Part shown: in pieces, positions 8,017-15,636 of the stretch
Position numbering within the stretch: position 1 is the first letter of the stretch
How the letters are laid out: every line of letters begins with the position of its first letter
From: Actinomycetota bacterium
GTDB taxonomy: Bacteria; Actinomycetota; Acidimicrobiia; Acidimicrobiales; Microtrichaceae
Length of the DNA: 44,365 bases
Assembly: GCA_016870275.1 (NCBI GenBank)
Contig: VGBZ01000019.1
Coordinates: 1 to 44,365 of the forward strand
Direction: 5' to 3'
Notes under the pieces: generated by a model
What the model saw: the letters and a program-made list of their open reading frames with translations, nothing else
What the model was told of the DNA's origin: nothing
Databases searched by the model: none
Translations under genes and position numbers: made by a program

Positions 8017-9993
8017 TCAGCGACCGACCAGCACGGCGCTGGCCGCCATGATCCCGGCGCCGACCCGCTCACCGTCGATCACTGCGGCGTGGGCCCGTCG
8101 GGGAGCGACGGCGTCGCCGACCCGGTGCACGGCGTAGCCAGCCGCCTGCAGCTCTCCGAAGAGGGCGTCGGCCGGGGTCGAGGGGACTGCGAGAACCACC
8201 CAGTCCACCCGGCGCTCCTGTTCGGTGCCGGTCGGGTGGTGCTGAAACGTCACCGAGTGGTCCCCTGCGGACATGGGGACCAACTCGGTGGTCTGCTCGA
8301 TCCCCTTGGCCTCAGCTCGAATCCACCAGTTCTCCAGATCCAGTGTGATCCCGAGGTCCTGACCGACGACCATGCCCGGGGTGACGACCTCGACCTGGCA
8401 CCCGCGATCCGCGAGCAACTCGGCAACCGACGTGGCGTGGTGGAACCCGAGTTCATCGAGCACCAGCACCGAACCGTTCGGCTGCACGGACCCCTCCAGG
8501 ACGTCGCGCACGTCGACGATCCACTCGGCATCGTCCGGCGCCCACCACGGTCGGGCCGGGACCGATCCGGTGGCCACGACCACGGTGTCAGGATCCCGAC
8601 GTCGGACCTCGGCGAGGTCCACGTCGACACCACACTCGATCTCCACGCCGAGCCGGCCACACTCCTGCAACTGGTTGCGCACCAGATCGCCGAACTCGGC
8701 CCGGTTGGGAACGGTGGCGGCCAGTCGCACCTGCCCGCCGGCGTGTTCGGACCGCTCGAGCACCGTGACATGGTGACCGTTTCGGGCTGCAGCGATGGCC
8801 GTCTGGAGACCGGCGGGTCCGGCGCCGACGACGAGGACCCGTCGGCCCACACTCACCGGTCGGGCCTGTCCGACACCGAGTGACTCCCGTCCAGCGGCGG
8901 GGTTCTCGATGCACCCCAACCAGCGATTGAGACCCATCCGCCCGACGCACTCCTGGTTGCAGGACAGGCACAGGCGGGTGTCATCGGTGTGACCGGCACG
9001 GGCCTTGGCGACGAACTCAGGGTCAGCGATCTGACCTCGCACGACCCCGACCAGGTCGCACTGGCCCTCGGTGAGCGCCCGCTCCACCTGGAGCGGATCC
9101 TTGAAGCGCCCCACCCCCACGACCGGCAGGTCGACGGCCTCACGGATGGCCGAGGGGATGAACATGGAGTAGCCCGGCGGGATGTGCATCGACGCCTCGA
9201 TCATGAACAGCGACGCCGTGGCCACACCGATCGAGGTGTTGATGTAGTCGACCGATCCTGTGGCCTCGACCATGCGGGCCACTTCCACGGCCTCGTCGAT
9301 CGTGGTGCCACCTTCGATGAGCTCGTCGCCGCAGAGGCGCACGCCGAGCGCCAGGTCGGGCCCGATCACCCTCCTGACCTCAGCGACGATCTCGAGCAGG
9401 ATCCGAGCCCGATTGGCGAGGCTCCCGCCGTAGTCGTCGTGGCGGCGGTTGGTCGCCGGAGAGAGGAAGCCGCGCACGATGGAACTGTGGGAGCACTGCA
9501 GTTCGACGCCGTCGAACCCACCTTCGGCGCAGTGCTCGGCGACGAGCCCGTACGACGCCACGATCTCGGCGATCTCAGAGGTGGTCACGGCCTTGGGGAC
9601 CTCTCGGAAGAGCGGATCGGCCACCGGCGACGGCGCCCACACCGGCAACCTCGAGTACATCGAGCTCGCCTGCCCACCGTTGTGGTTGATCTGGGCGAGA
9701 ATCGGAACACGGTGACGATGCACCGCCTCGGTGATCCGCCGGTAGCCGGGGATCACCTCGGGGTGGAATCCGTGGATGAGCTTCTCGTACGGCCAGTCGG
9801 TCGGGTGGGTCGAGTGCTCCTCGGTGATGATCAGTCCTGCTCCACCCGCAGCCCGGGCGGCGTAGTAGGCCGCATGCTGCTCGGTGGGAAGACCGTTCTC
9901 GGCGTAGTTGGTGAGGTGCGCCGAGAAGACGATCCGATTCCTGACGGTCAGCGGCCCGAGTTGGAGCGGCGACCAGATCAACGGATCAGCCAT
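8017..9993 (-). CDS. mycofactocin-system FadH/OYE-family iron-sulfur flavoprotein (promoter-distal copy)
   Basis: A 658-residue member of the 2,4-dienoyl-CoA reductase/trimethylamine dehydrogenase family. An OYE-type FMN barrel covers residues 1-340 with the conserved DDYGGSLANR near 186-195. A [4Fe-4S] motif follows at C342-x2-C345-x3-C349-x11-C361, then an FAD/NAD(P) domain beginning at VLVVGAGPAG. Mycofactocin clusters of some actinobacteria are known to carry two such OYE-type proteins, and this locus has both. The electron donor and substrate are not established. The gene is separated by 146 bp of repeat-rich DNA from the small gene upstream and is followed closely by fixB. Confidence 0.9.
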   Translation of the reverse strand: MADPLIWSPLQLGPLTVRNRIVFSAHLTNYAENGLPTEQHAAYYAARAAGGAGLIITEEHSTHPTDWPYEKLIHGFHPEVIPGYRRITEAVHRHRVPILAQINHNGGQASSMYSRLPVWAPSPVADPLFREVPKAVTTSEIAEIVASYGLVAEHCAEGGFDGVELQCSHSSIVRGFLSPATNRRHDDYGGSLANRARILLEIVAEVRRVIGPDLALGVRLCGDELIEGGTTIDEAVEVARMVEATGSVDYINTSIGVATASLFMIEASMHIPPGYSMFIPSAIREAVDLPVVGVGRFKDPLQVERALTEGQCDLVGVVRGQIADPEFVAKARAGHTDDTRLCLSCNQECVGRMGLNRWLGCIENPAAGRESLGVGQARPVSVGRRVLVVGAGPAGLQTAIAAARNGHHVTVLERSEHAGGQVRLAATVPNRAEFGDLVRNQLQECGRLGVEIECGVDVDLAEVRRRDPDTVVVATGSVPARPWWAPDDAEWIVDVRDVLEGSVQPNGSVLVLDELGFHHATSVAELLADRGCQVEVVTPGMVVGQDLGITLDLENWWIRAEAKGIEQTTELVPMSAGDHSVTFQHHPTGTEQERRVDWVVLAVPSTPADALFGELQAAGYAVHRVGDAVAPRRAHAAVIDGERVGAGIMAASAVLVGR

Positions 9994-10050
9994 GTGCGCA
10001 GGCTACCCACGAAGTACATCGCGCAACGATCCCGACACACGGTGGACCTG

Positions 10051-10098
10051 GGGACGGCGGCGCCAAGGGACGGCGGCGCCAAGGGACGGCGGCGCCAA
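10051..10098. repeat. three tandem 16-bp repeats
   Basis: Three exact copies of gggacggcggcgccaa in the gap between the OYE gene (start 9993) and the 113-residue protein gene (stop 10140). Each copy contains the palindrome ggcgcc. No coding role is apparent. Confidence 0.92.
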
Positions 10099-10120
10099 GG
10101 GACTGCAGCGGGCGCAGGTG

Positions 10121-10148
10121 GGCTCGGCTCAGGCTCGGCTCAGGCTCG
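10121..10148. repeat. 11-bp tandem repeat, 2.5 copies
   Basis: ggctcggctca occurs twice with a further partial copy. It overlaps the end of the 113-residue protein gene. Confidence 0.85.
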
Positions 10149-10481
10149 ACGGCGGCCACGCAGCACGGCCGTGGCCACGCCGGCGACGGTCGAGACCGCA
10201 GCCGCAGCTCCTCCGGCGACGGCCGCGAGGCGACCCCAGAGGAACTGTCCCGGTCCGCCGTCGGGGAGGCCGATCACCCGACGCTGCGCATCGACGAGGA
10301 CGTCGCCGACGGGTTCGAGTCCGAAACCCACGAGACGCCCGTTGCGAACGTGGCCGAACAGTCCGCCCGGCATGGCCACTGCCACATCCTCGTGGGAACG
10401 AAATGCCGAGTCGGCTGACTTGGCGAGCTCAACGGCCTGGGAGATGGTCCGCTCGAGCAGTTCCTTGGTGGTGTTCAACAT
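10140..10481 (-). CDS. unrecognised 113-residue membrane-anchored protein inside the mft operon
   Basis: I do not recognise a family. The gene is credible because the ATG at 10481 has a strong ribosome-binding site (GGAGG, 6 bases upstream) and it lies between two same-strand OYE genes. The N-terminal 35 residues look helical and amphipathic (LLERTISQAVELAKSADSAF). A compact segment follows with GGLFGHVRNGRLVGFGLEPVG and GLPDGGPGQF. A hydrophobic alanine/valine-rich segment near residues 82-106 (LAAVAGGAAAAVSTVAGVA) ends in RGRRRA. It would be a tail-anchored protein with its N-terminal part in the cytosol. A role in tethering the OYE or Fix proteins to the membrane is possible but only an inference. 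Confidence 0.7.
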   Translation of the reverse strand: MLNTTKELLERTISQAVELAKSADSAFRSHEDVAVAMPGGLFGHVRNGRLVGFGLEPVGDVLVDAQRRVIGLPDGGPGQFLWGRLAAVAGGAAAAVSTVAGVATAVLRGRRRA

Positions 10482-10578
10482 GGTCGCCTCCGGAAGCCGG
10501 CCGAGACGCCCGCTCGCCCCGCCAGCCTCTTCATGCTACCTGCTCACGCCACCCATCGGAAGGCCCCGGCCGGGTCGA

Positions 10579-12564
10579 TCAACCCGAGAACGTGCCGGCG
10601 ACACGGCGGCCCTCGAGGACTGCTTCGTGGACGGTCCTCGGCGCCACGGCGTCGCCGACCCAACGCCCGTCGGCGGCCACACCGAGGTCACCCGAAGCGC
10701 TCGCCGCCGGGAGCCTGTGACCGGCATCGACGACGGCGACCACGTCGAGTTCGTAGCGACGAGCGGTGAACCGGTCCTCGAGCGTCGCCGTCGTGGGGGC
10801 CACCGAGCGCAGCACACTTCGCCGGTGCATGGTCACCCCGGAGCGAGCGAGTCGGCCGTTGGCGTCGCCGAGGTCTCCCGAGCGGGCGAGTTCGTTGCCG
10901 ACGATGAAGTCCAAGGTGGCGAGGTGGACGTTCCGTCCCGCTGCGGCGAGGAGTTCGGCGACGCCGACGCCGATCGGTCCGCCGATCGGATCCCAGACGA
11001 GCACGTCACCGTCGGGGATCTGATCGCCGGAGAGCACGCTGCGTGCGGGGACGAACTCCGCTCCATCGAGCAGGTCCACCCCGGGGTCGCCGTCGGTCCC
11101 GCCAACCGCGACGACCACCGGGCCATTGGCGCTCAGCGCTGCTGCGTCGGAGGTATCCACGTCGGAGCTGGTCTCGGCACGCACACCGAGGCGGAGCAGC
11201 TCGCGTTCGTACCAACGGGCGAGATCGGCGAAACGCTCACGGCCCGGGAGCGCGGCCACGGTCCAGAGGAGGCCGCCGAGGTGATCGCCACGCTCGAGGA
11301 CGGTGACGGGACGACCGAGCCCAGCCGCCACCCGGGCCGCCTCGAGTCCGGCGGGCCCACCTCCGACGACGGTCACGGCTGTTCCGCTGCGGCTCGGCGA
11401 GGTGTTCGCAGCAACGTCGAGTGCACTCAGCAACGGCTCGTCGGCCTCGTGGCCGGTGGCCGGGTCGACCGTGCAGCTCACGATCGGGTTCCTGTTGTCG
11501 CGCACGGCGCACTGCTGGTTGCACAGCACACACGGCCGAATCCGTTCGGGCGTCCCGACGGCGAGCTTGGCCACCAGGTCGGCGTCGGCGAGTTGCGCTC
11601 GCGTCATCTCGACCAGATCAGCGACGTCGTCGTCGATCGCCCACGCTGCCTGGTCAACGTCGACGATCGACCCCTGGGCGCAAATAGCGACCCTCCCGTC
11701 CGTGGCGGCCACGACGGCTCGTCGAACCGAACGGGTCAGCTCCAGGTTGAATCCCGGGTCGGTGTGGCCGTCGGGTCGGGTCGCCCCAGCGGAGTAGATG
11801 GAGCCGCGCACGACGGTGAGGAGGTCGACACGTGACGGACCGGAGACGAGCGCTGCGGCGAGATCCGGGGCCTGCTCGGGGGTGATGCCCGCCCACGGGG
11901 CGAGTTCGTCGCACGACAACCGAAGGGCGAGCACGGCGTCGGATCCGATCGCCGCCCGGACTGCAGCGAGCACCTCGACGAGGAACCTGCTCCGATCCGC
12001 CCCCCACTCGTCGTCGCGGGTGTTGGTGAGGCCCGAGAGGAACTGCCGGGCCAACGAGTACTGACCGGCGTTGACCTCCACGCCGTCGCAGTCGGACCCG
12101 ACCGCCAGCGAAGCAGCAGAGGCGAAGCCCGCCACCACCGCCTCGATGTCGCCCGCCTCCATCACCTTGGGGATCTCCCGGGTGTTGACCTCGGGCACCG
12201 GGGACGGTGCCCACAGCTCACGCTGGCTCCAGTGCGACGTGCCCTGCCCGCCGCTGTGGCCGATCGCCGCCAACACCACAGCCCCGGCGTCGTGACAGAC
12301 CCTGGACACCTCCGTCCAACCGGGTCCGCACTCTGTGGCGAGCGGAGCCCGCTCGAGCGGCCAGTCCGACGGGTGGACCGAGGCCTCCTCGGTGATGATC
12401 AACCCCGTGCCGCCCTCGGCCCGGCGGCGGTAGTAGGCGACGTGACGTTCGGAGATGCTGCGCCCACGGCCGAGGTTGGTCTCGTGTGGTCCGAGGACGA
12501 TCCGGTTGCGCACCGATCGACTGGCCAGGTCGAACGACTCGAGCAGTGGGGACACGCCGCTCAT
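10579..12564 (-). CDS. mycofactocin-system FadH/OYE-family iron-sulfur flavoprotein (promoter-proximal copy)
   Basis: A 661-residue paralogue of the other OYE in this operon with the same layout: FMN barrel, [4Fe-4S] motif C345-x2-C348-x3-C352-x11-C364, then an FAD/NAD(P) domain starting at VTVVGGGPAG. It is more divergent. The DDYGGSL motif of its partner is replaced by DDEWGADRSRF, and the C-terminal dinucleotide domains carry fewer standard glycines. The two probably have different partners. Start at ATG 12564, 114 bp after mftC. The pairing of two OYE enzymes with mycofactocin is known from comparative genomics; their chemistry is not. Confidence 0.88.
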   Translation of the reverse strand: MSGVSPLLESFDLASRSVRNRIVLGPHETNLGRGRSISERHVAYYRRRAEGGTGLIITEEASVHPSDWPLERAPLATECGPGWTEVSRVCHDAGAVVLAAIGHSGGQGTSHWSQRELWAPSPVPEVNTREIPKVMEAGDIEAVVAGFASAASLAVGSDCDGVEVNAGQYSLARQFLSGLTNTRDDEWGADRSRFLVEVLAAVRAAIGSDAVLALRLSCDELAPWAGITPEQAPDLAAALVSGPSRVDLLTVVRGSIYSAGATRPDGHTDPGFNLELTRSVRRAVVAATDGRVAICAQGSIVDVDQAAWAIDDDVADLVEMTRAQLADADLVAKLAVGTPERIRPCVLCNQQCAVRDNRNPIVSCTVDPATGHEADEPLLSALDVAANTSPSRSGTAVTVVGGGPAGLEAARVAAGLGRPVTVLERGDHLGGLLWTVAALPGRERFADLARWYERELLRLGVRAETSSDVDTSDAAALSANGPVVVAVGGTDGDPGVDLLDGAEFVPARSVLSGDQIPDGDVLVWDPIGGPIGVGVAELLAAAGRNVHLATLDFIVGNELARSGDLGDANGRLARSGVTMHRRSVLRSVAPTTATLEDRFTARRYELDVVAVVDAGHRLPAASASGDLGVAADGRWVGDAVAPRTVHEAVLEGRRVAGTFSG

Positions 12565-12678
12565 GCTGCCCCGTGGTGAACGGCCCGCCCCAACCCGGAG
12601 ACCGTGGTTCGGCCGACGTCGACGACGTCGCCTCTCAGCAGAGCGAAGCTGCGACGGCCTGGGTGCAGGAGGGTCAGC

Positions 12679-13857
12679 TCACGCCCCGGAACGCCTGGTG
12701 GGGCGCAACGTCACCGGCGACGGCACCGACACCCCGGGCCTCGAGTGGTCGACTCGTGCCCGAGGGACAACGGAATCCGTGCCGAGCGCAGCGAGCAACG
12801 GCTCGGCATGGCCGAGAACGCACTCGGGGTCCGGGTCGGTCAGGTCGAATCCGACGAAGAACTTCGACGCCATGCACCCTCCCTGGCAGGCGTCGTAGCT
12901 GCCGCAGCTCACGCACGCCCCTTCGCTGTCGGGCTCCCGGAGCGATGTGAACAGCTCCGACTCGCGCCACACGCTGGTGAACCCGCCGTCGTTACGGACG
13001 TTGCCGGCGAGGAACTCGTCGTGGATCACGAAGGGACAGGCGTAGACATCACCGACCGGGTCGATGAGGCAGACCACCCGGCCGGCACCGCAGAGGTTGA
13101 GCCCCGGGAGTGGCTCGCCCAGTGCGGACAGGTGGAAGAACGAGTCGCCGGTGAGCACGGCGGGACGTTCCAGGAGCCAGTGGTAGAGCTGGCGCTGTTG
13201 TTCCTGGGTCGGGTGGAGATCGTGCCAGGTGTCGGCGCCCCGGCCGGAGGGACGGAGACGGGTGACCCGGAGCTGGGCGCCGTACTGCGCTGCGATGTCG
13301 GCGAACGCATCGAGTTGGTCGACGTTCTGGCGGGTCACCACGACGCTGATCTTGAACGGACCGAAGTCAGCGTCGGCGAGATGATCCATGGCCTGACGAG
13401 CTGCTGCGAAGGATCCCCGACCTCGCAGCGCATCGTTGACTCCGGAGGTGGCACCGTCGATGGAGATCTGGACGTCGAGGTAGTCCATCCCGGCGAGGCG
13501 TCGAGCCGCAGCAGCGTCGATGAACGTTCCGTTGGTCGAGAACTTCACCCCCACGTGGTGGGACACGGCATGGTCGACGATGTCGAAGAAGTCGCTTCGC
13601 ATCATCGGCTCGCCGCCGCCGAGGTTCACGTAGAACACCTGCAGGCGCTGGAGTTCGTCGATGACGGCGAAGCACTCCTCCGTGCTCAACTCCGCCGGAT
13701 CACGTCGCCCGGAACTCGACAGGCAGTGGGCGCAACTCAGGTTGCACGCATACGTCAGCTCCCAGGTCAGGCAGATGGGGGCGTCGAGGCCGAGGCGGAA
13801 CTCCTCGACGAGCGGTCGGGTGGCCGCCGGCGGTTGGGAGACGACCTCAGGTCGCAC
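12679..13857 (-). CDS. mftC: mycofactocin radical SAM maturase MftC
   Basis: A 392-residue radical SAM/SPASM enzyme. The SAM cluster motif C38-x3-C42-x2-C45 (CNLSCAHC) is near the N terminus, followed by GGGEPMM. The C-terminal SPASM region includes LNLCGAGRVVCLIDPVGDVYACPF and CVSCGSYDACQGGC. MftC decarboxylates and cross-links the C-terminal Val-Tyr of MftA. The GTG start overlaps the end of mftB by 11 bp. A roughly 30-residue arginine/proline-rich tail follows the last cysteine. Confidence 0.96.
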   Translation of the reverse strand: MRPEVVSQPPAATRPLVEEFRLGLDAPICLTWELTYACNLSCAHCLSSSGRRDPAELSTEECFAVIDELQRLQVFYVNLGGGEPMMRSDFFDIVDHAVSHHVGVKFSTNGTFIDAAAARRLAGMDYLDVQISIDGATSGVNDALRGRGSFAAARQAMDHLADADFGPFKISVVVTRQNVDQLDAFADIAAQYGAQLRVTRLRPSGRGADTWHDLHPTQEQQRQLYHWLLERPAVLTGDSFFHLSALGEPLPGLNLCGAGRVVCLIDPVGDVYACPFVIHDEFLAGNVRNDGGFTSVWRESELFTSLREPDSEGACVSCGSYDACQGGCMASKFFVGFDLTDPDPECVLGHAEPLLAALGTDSVVPRARVDHSRPGVSVPSPVTLRPTRRSGA

Positions 13858-14122
13858 AGAGCACCTCTGAGTCCGACAGCGTGGCCAAGGCCGTCAGGAA
13901 CGAGGCGTGGCGCCCGGAGTCGACGCCGGCGGAGTCGAGCACCTCACCAACGGTGCGTTCCCCGTCGAGCGCCTCGACCACGGCGAGCAGGTCGACGTGC
14001 TTGATGAACGACAACCGGCGGTTGCCGAAGTGGTAGGCGAGCGCTCCGAAGCGCTCCGGCCGGAGGGCCACGTCGGGGTGGAGGACCAGGCGGTCCGCAA
14101 GGGTCACTGGCACCGGGTCCAT
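13847..14122 (-). CDS. mftB: mycofactocin precursor-binding chaperone MftB
   Basis: A 91-residue PqqD-like RiPP recognition protein that presents MftA to MftC. The pattern VxLHPDVALRPERFGALAYH followed by RRLSFIKHVDLLAVVEALDGERTVGEVLD is typical of MftB. ATG at 14122, 39 bp after the mftA stop. The length fits the family. Confidence 0.95.
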   Translation of the reverse strand: MDPVPVTLADRLVLHPDVALRPERFGALAYHFGNRRLSFIKHVDLLAVVEALDGERTVGEVLDSAGVDSGRHASFLTALATLSDSEVLCAT

Positions 14123-14161
14123 ACTGTGTCGTCCTGAGGGTTGTTGCAGCCGAGACCGGGA

Positions 14162-14323
14162 TCAGTAGACCCCGCACATCCCATCGATCGAGACCTCCTC
14201 GACCAGGAGCTCCTCGACCAGGTGCTCCTCGACCACGGGTTCCTCGACCACGGGATCTGCGTGAGGAGACTCCTCACCGGTTGCAGCAGCCTGGTTGCTC
14301 GTCTGGATGGATGCGTTCGACAC
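14162..14323 (-). CDS. mftA: mycofactocin precursor peptide MftA
   Basis: A 53-residue precursor ending in the invariant core IDGMCGVY, whose last two residues become the redox cofactor. I chose the GTG at 14323 because a perfect AGGAGG lies 6 bases upstream; a longer frame from 14395 lacks support. The leader carries the acidic repeat PVVEE-PVVEE-HLVEE-LLVEE, encoded by four tandem 15-bp units at 14195-14254. Such an expanded leader is unusual. It is the first gene of the mft operon and diverges from the alcohol dehydrogenase gene. Confidence 0.97.
   Translation of the reverse strand: MSNASIQTSNQAAATGEESPHADPVVEEPVVEEHLVEELLVEEVSIDGMCGVY
14195..14254 (-). repeat. mftA: four tandem 15-bp repeats in the mftA leader
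   Basis: Units 14195-14209, 14210-14224, 14225-14239 and 14240-14254 share the core tcctcgacca. They encode [VL]VEE pentads in register just before the core peptide. Confidence 0.92.
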
Positions 14324-14492
14324 GGAGGGCCTCCTCGGACACGTTCGCCTGTGCGACAGGATCGTAGCCCCGACCGTCACGAACGGTGTGGGCACGGAGT
14401 CGCTCGGCTACCCCGACTGGCCCCGGTGGTGTAGAACCGCGTCGCAGCGCTTCGAGTAGCGGGGTGCACCTGAGAACCGCAGGGGGGGTCTG
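14324..14492. promoter_or_regulatory. divergent promoter region between mftA and the alcohol dehydrogenase gene
   Basis: This 169-bp gap must hold promoters for both directions. Two inverted repeats stand out. ACCGT-5 nt-ACGGT lies at 14373-14387, and CCTGT-3 nt-ACAGG at 14348-14360. Either could be a regulator site. I cannot fix -10/-35 boxes. The mftA side has AGGAGG and the dehydrogenase side a G-rich stretch 4 bases before ATG 14493. Confidence 0.55.
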
Positions 14493-15617
14493 ATGCCAAC
14501 CAAAACCAACGCCGCTGTGTTGTGGGGGCCGCAACAGGACTGGAAGGTCGAGCAGATCACCATCGACGATCCGGGCCCCGGTGAGATCCGTGTCCGGACC
14601 GCAGTGGCTGGAATGTGCCACTCGGACGAGCACGTGGTGCAGGGCGACATGATGATTCCCCACTTCCCGTTCGTCGGCGGCCACGAAGGTGCCGGTGAGG
14701 TCGTGGCGGTCGGACCCGGGGTCCGCTCCGTTGAGCTCGGAGATCACGTCGCCATGTCGTTCATCCCGTCGTGCGGACGCTGCAAGTGGTGTTCGACAGG
14801 TCGCCAGAACCTCTGCGACGAGGGCGCCAAGTTGTTCGACACCCACATGATGACCCGGGGACTCGGTGACCACTCGCACACGATCGGCGATGTCGACGTC
14901 GCCCGGTTCGCCCAGCTCGGGACCTTCTCCGAGGAGCTCCTCCTGAGCGAGAACTCCGTGGTCCGCATCGAGAAGGACCTCCCCTTCGACGTGGCGGCTC
15001 TCGTGTCGTGCGGCGTGGCGACCGGGTGGGGTTCGGCGGTGCACCGGGCAGAGGTGCAGCCCGGCGACAACGTGGCCGTCATCGGGATCGGCGGTGTTGG
15101 GATCAATGCCGTTCAGGGCGCACGGATGGCCGGTGCCAAGCGGGTCATTGCGATCGATCCGGTGGAGTTCAAGCGGGAGAAGGCCATGGAGCTCGGCGCC
15201 ACCCACACCTACTCCTCCATCGAGGAAGCCCTGCTCGCCGTGCCGGACCTCACGTGGGGAGACATGTGCGACTCGGTGATCCTCGTCCCCGGCGTCGTCA
15301 CCGGCGACATGATCGAACCCTCGCTCAACCTGGTGTCCAAGGGCGGGACGCTGGTCGTGACCGCCATCGGGAACATGCTCGAGTCCAACGTCACGATGAA
15401 CCTGTTCATGCTGTCGATGATGAACAAGGAGGTGAAGGGCACCGTGTTCGGCTCGGGCAATCCTCGGGCCGACATCCCCGCCCTGCTCTCCATGTACCGC
15501 GAGGGCGAACTGAAGCTCGACGAGCTCATCACCAACCGATACACCCTCTCCGAGGTCAACCAGGGCTACCAGGACATGCGCGACGGGGTGAACATCCGCG
15601 GCGTCATCGAGTTCTGA
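14493..15617 (+). CDS. NDMA-dependent (nicotinoprotein) alcohol dehydrogenase, mycofactocin-coupled
   Basis: A 374-residue zinc MDR enzyme. Catalytic zinc ligands C42 and H64-E65 (GGHEG), structural zinc cysteines C94, C97, C100, C108, and the NAD motif GIGGVG at 198-203 are all visible. The C-terminal stretch YTLSEVNQGYQDMRDGVNIRG and the GCGVATGWGSAV-type segment match the NDMA-dependent alcohol dehydrogenase family (the Rxyl_3153-like type). These enzymes bind NAD(H) tightly and need mycofactocin, or the artificial acceptor NDMA, to be reoxidised. It is encoded divergently from mftA, and its MoxR and VWA genes follow closely. The alcohol substrate is unknown. Confidence 0.93.
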   Translation: MPTKTNAAVLWGPQQDWKVEQITIDDPGPGEIRVRTAVAGMCHSDEHVVQGDMMIPHFPFVGGHEGAGEVVAVGPGVRSVELGDHVAMSFIPSCGRCKWCSTGRQNLCDEGAKLFDTHMMTRGLGDHSHTIGDVDVARFAQLGTFSEELLLSENSVVRIEKDLPFDVAALVSCGVATGWGSAVHRAEVQPGDNVAVIGIGGVGINAVQGARMAGAKRVIAIDPVEFKREKAMELGATHTYSSIEEALLAVPDLTWGDMCDSVILVPGVVTGDMIEPSLNLVSKGGTLVVTAIGNMLESNVTMNLFMLSMMNKEVKGTVFGSGNPRADIPALLSMYREGELKLDELITNRYTLSEVNQGYQDMRDGVNIRGVIEF

Positions 15618-15636
15618 GCCGGAGCGACGAGCGGCG

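Noticed and set aside
8989-11835. Very long plus-strand open frame opposite the OYE genes (also 1974-4175 and 4441-5301)
   Set aside because: Antisense open frames are expected in GC-rich coding DNA; the translations are His/Arg/Asp-rich with no domains, and the minus-strand genes are certain.
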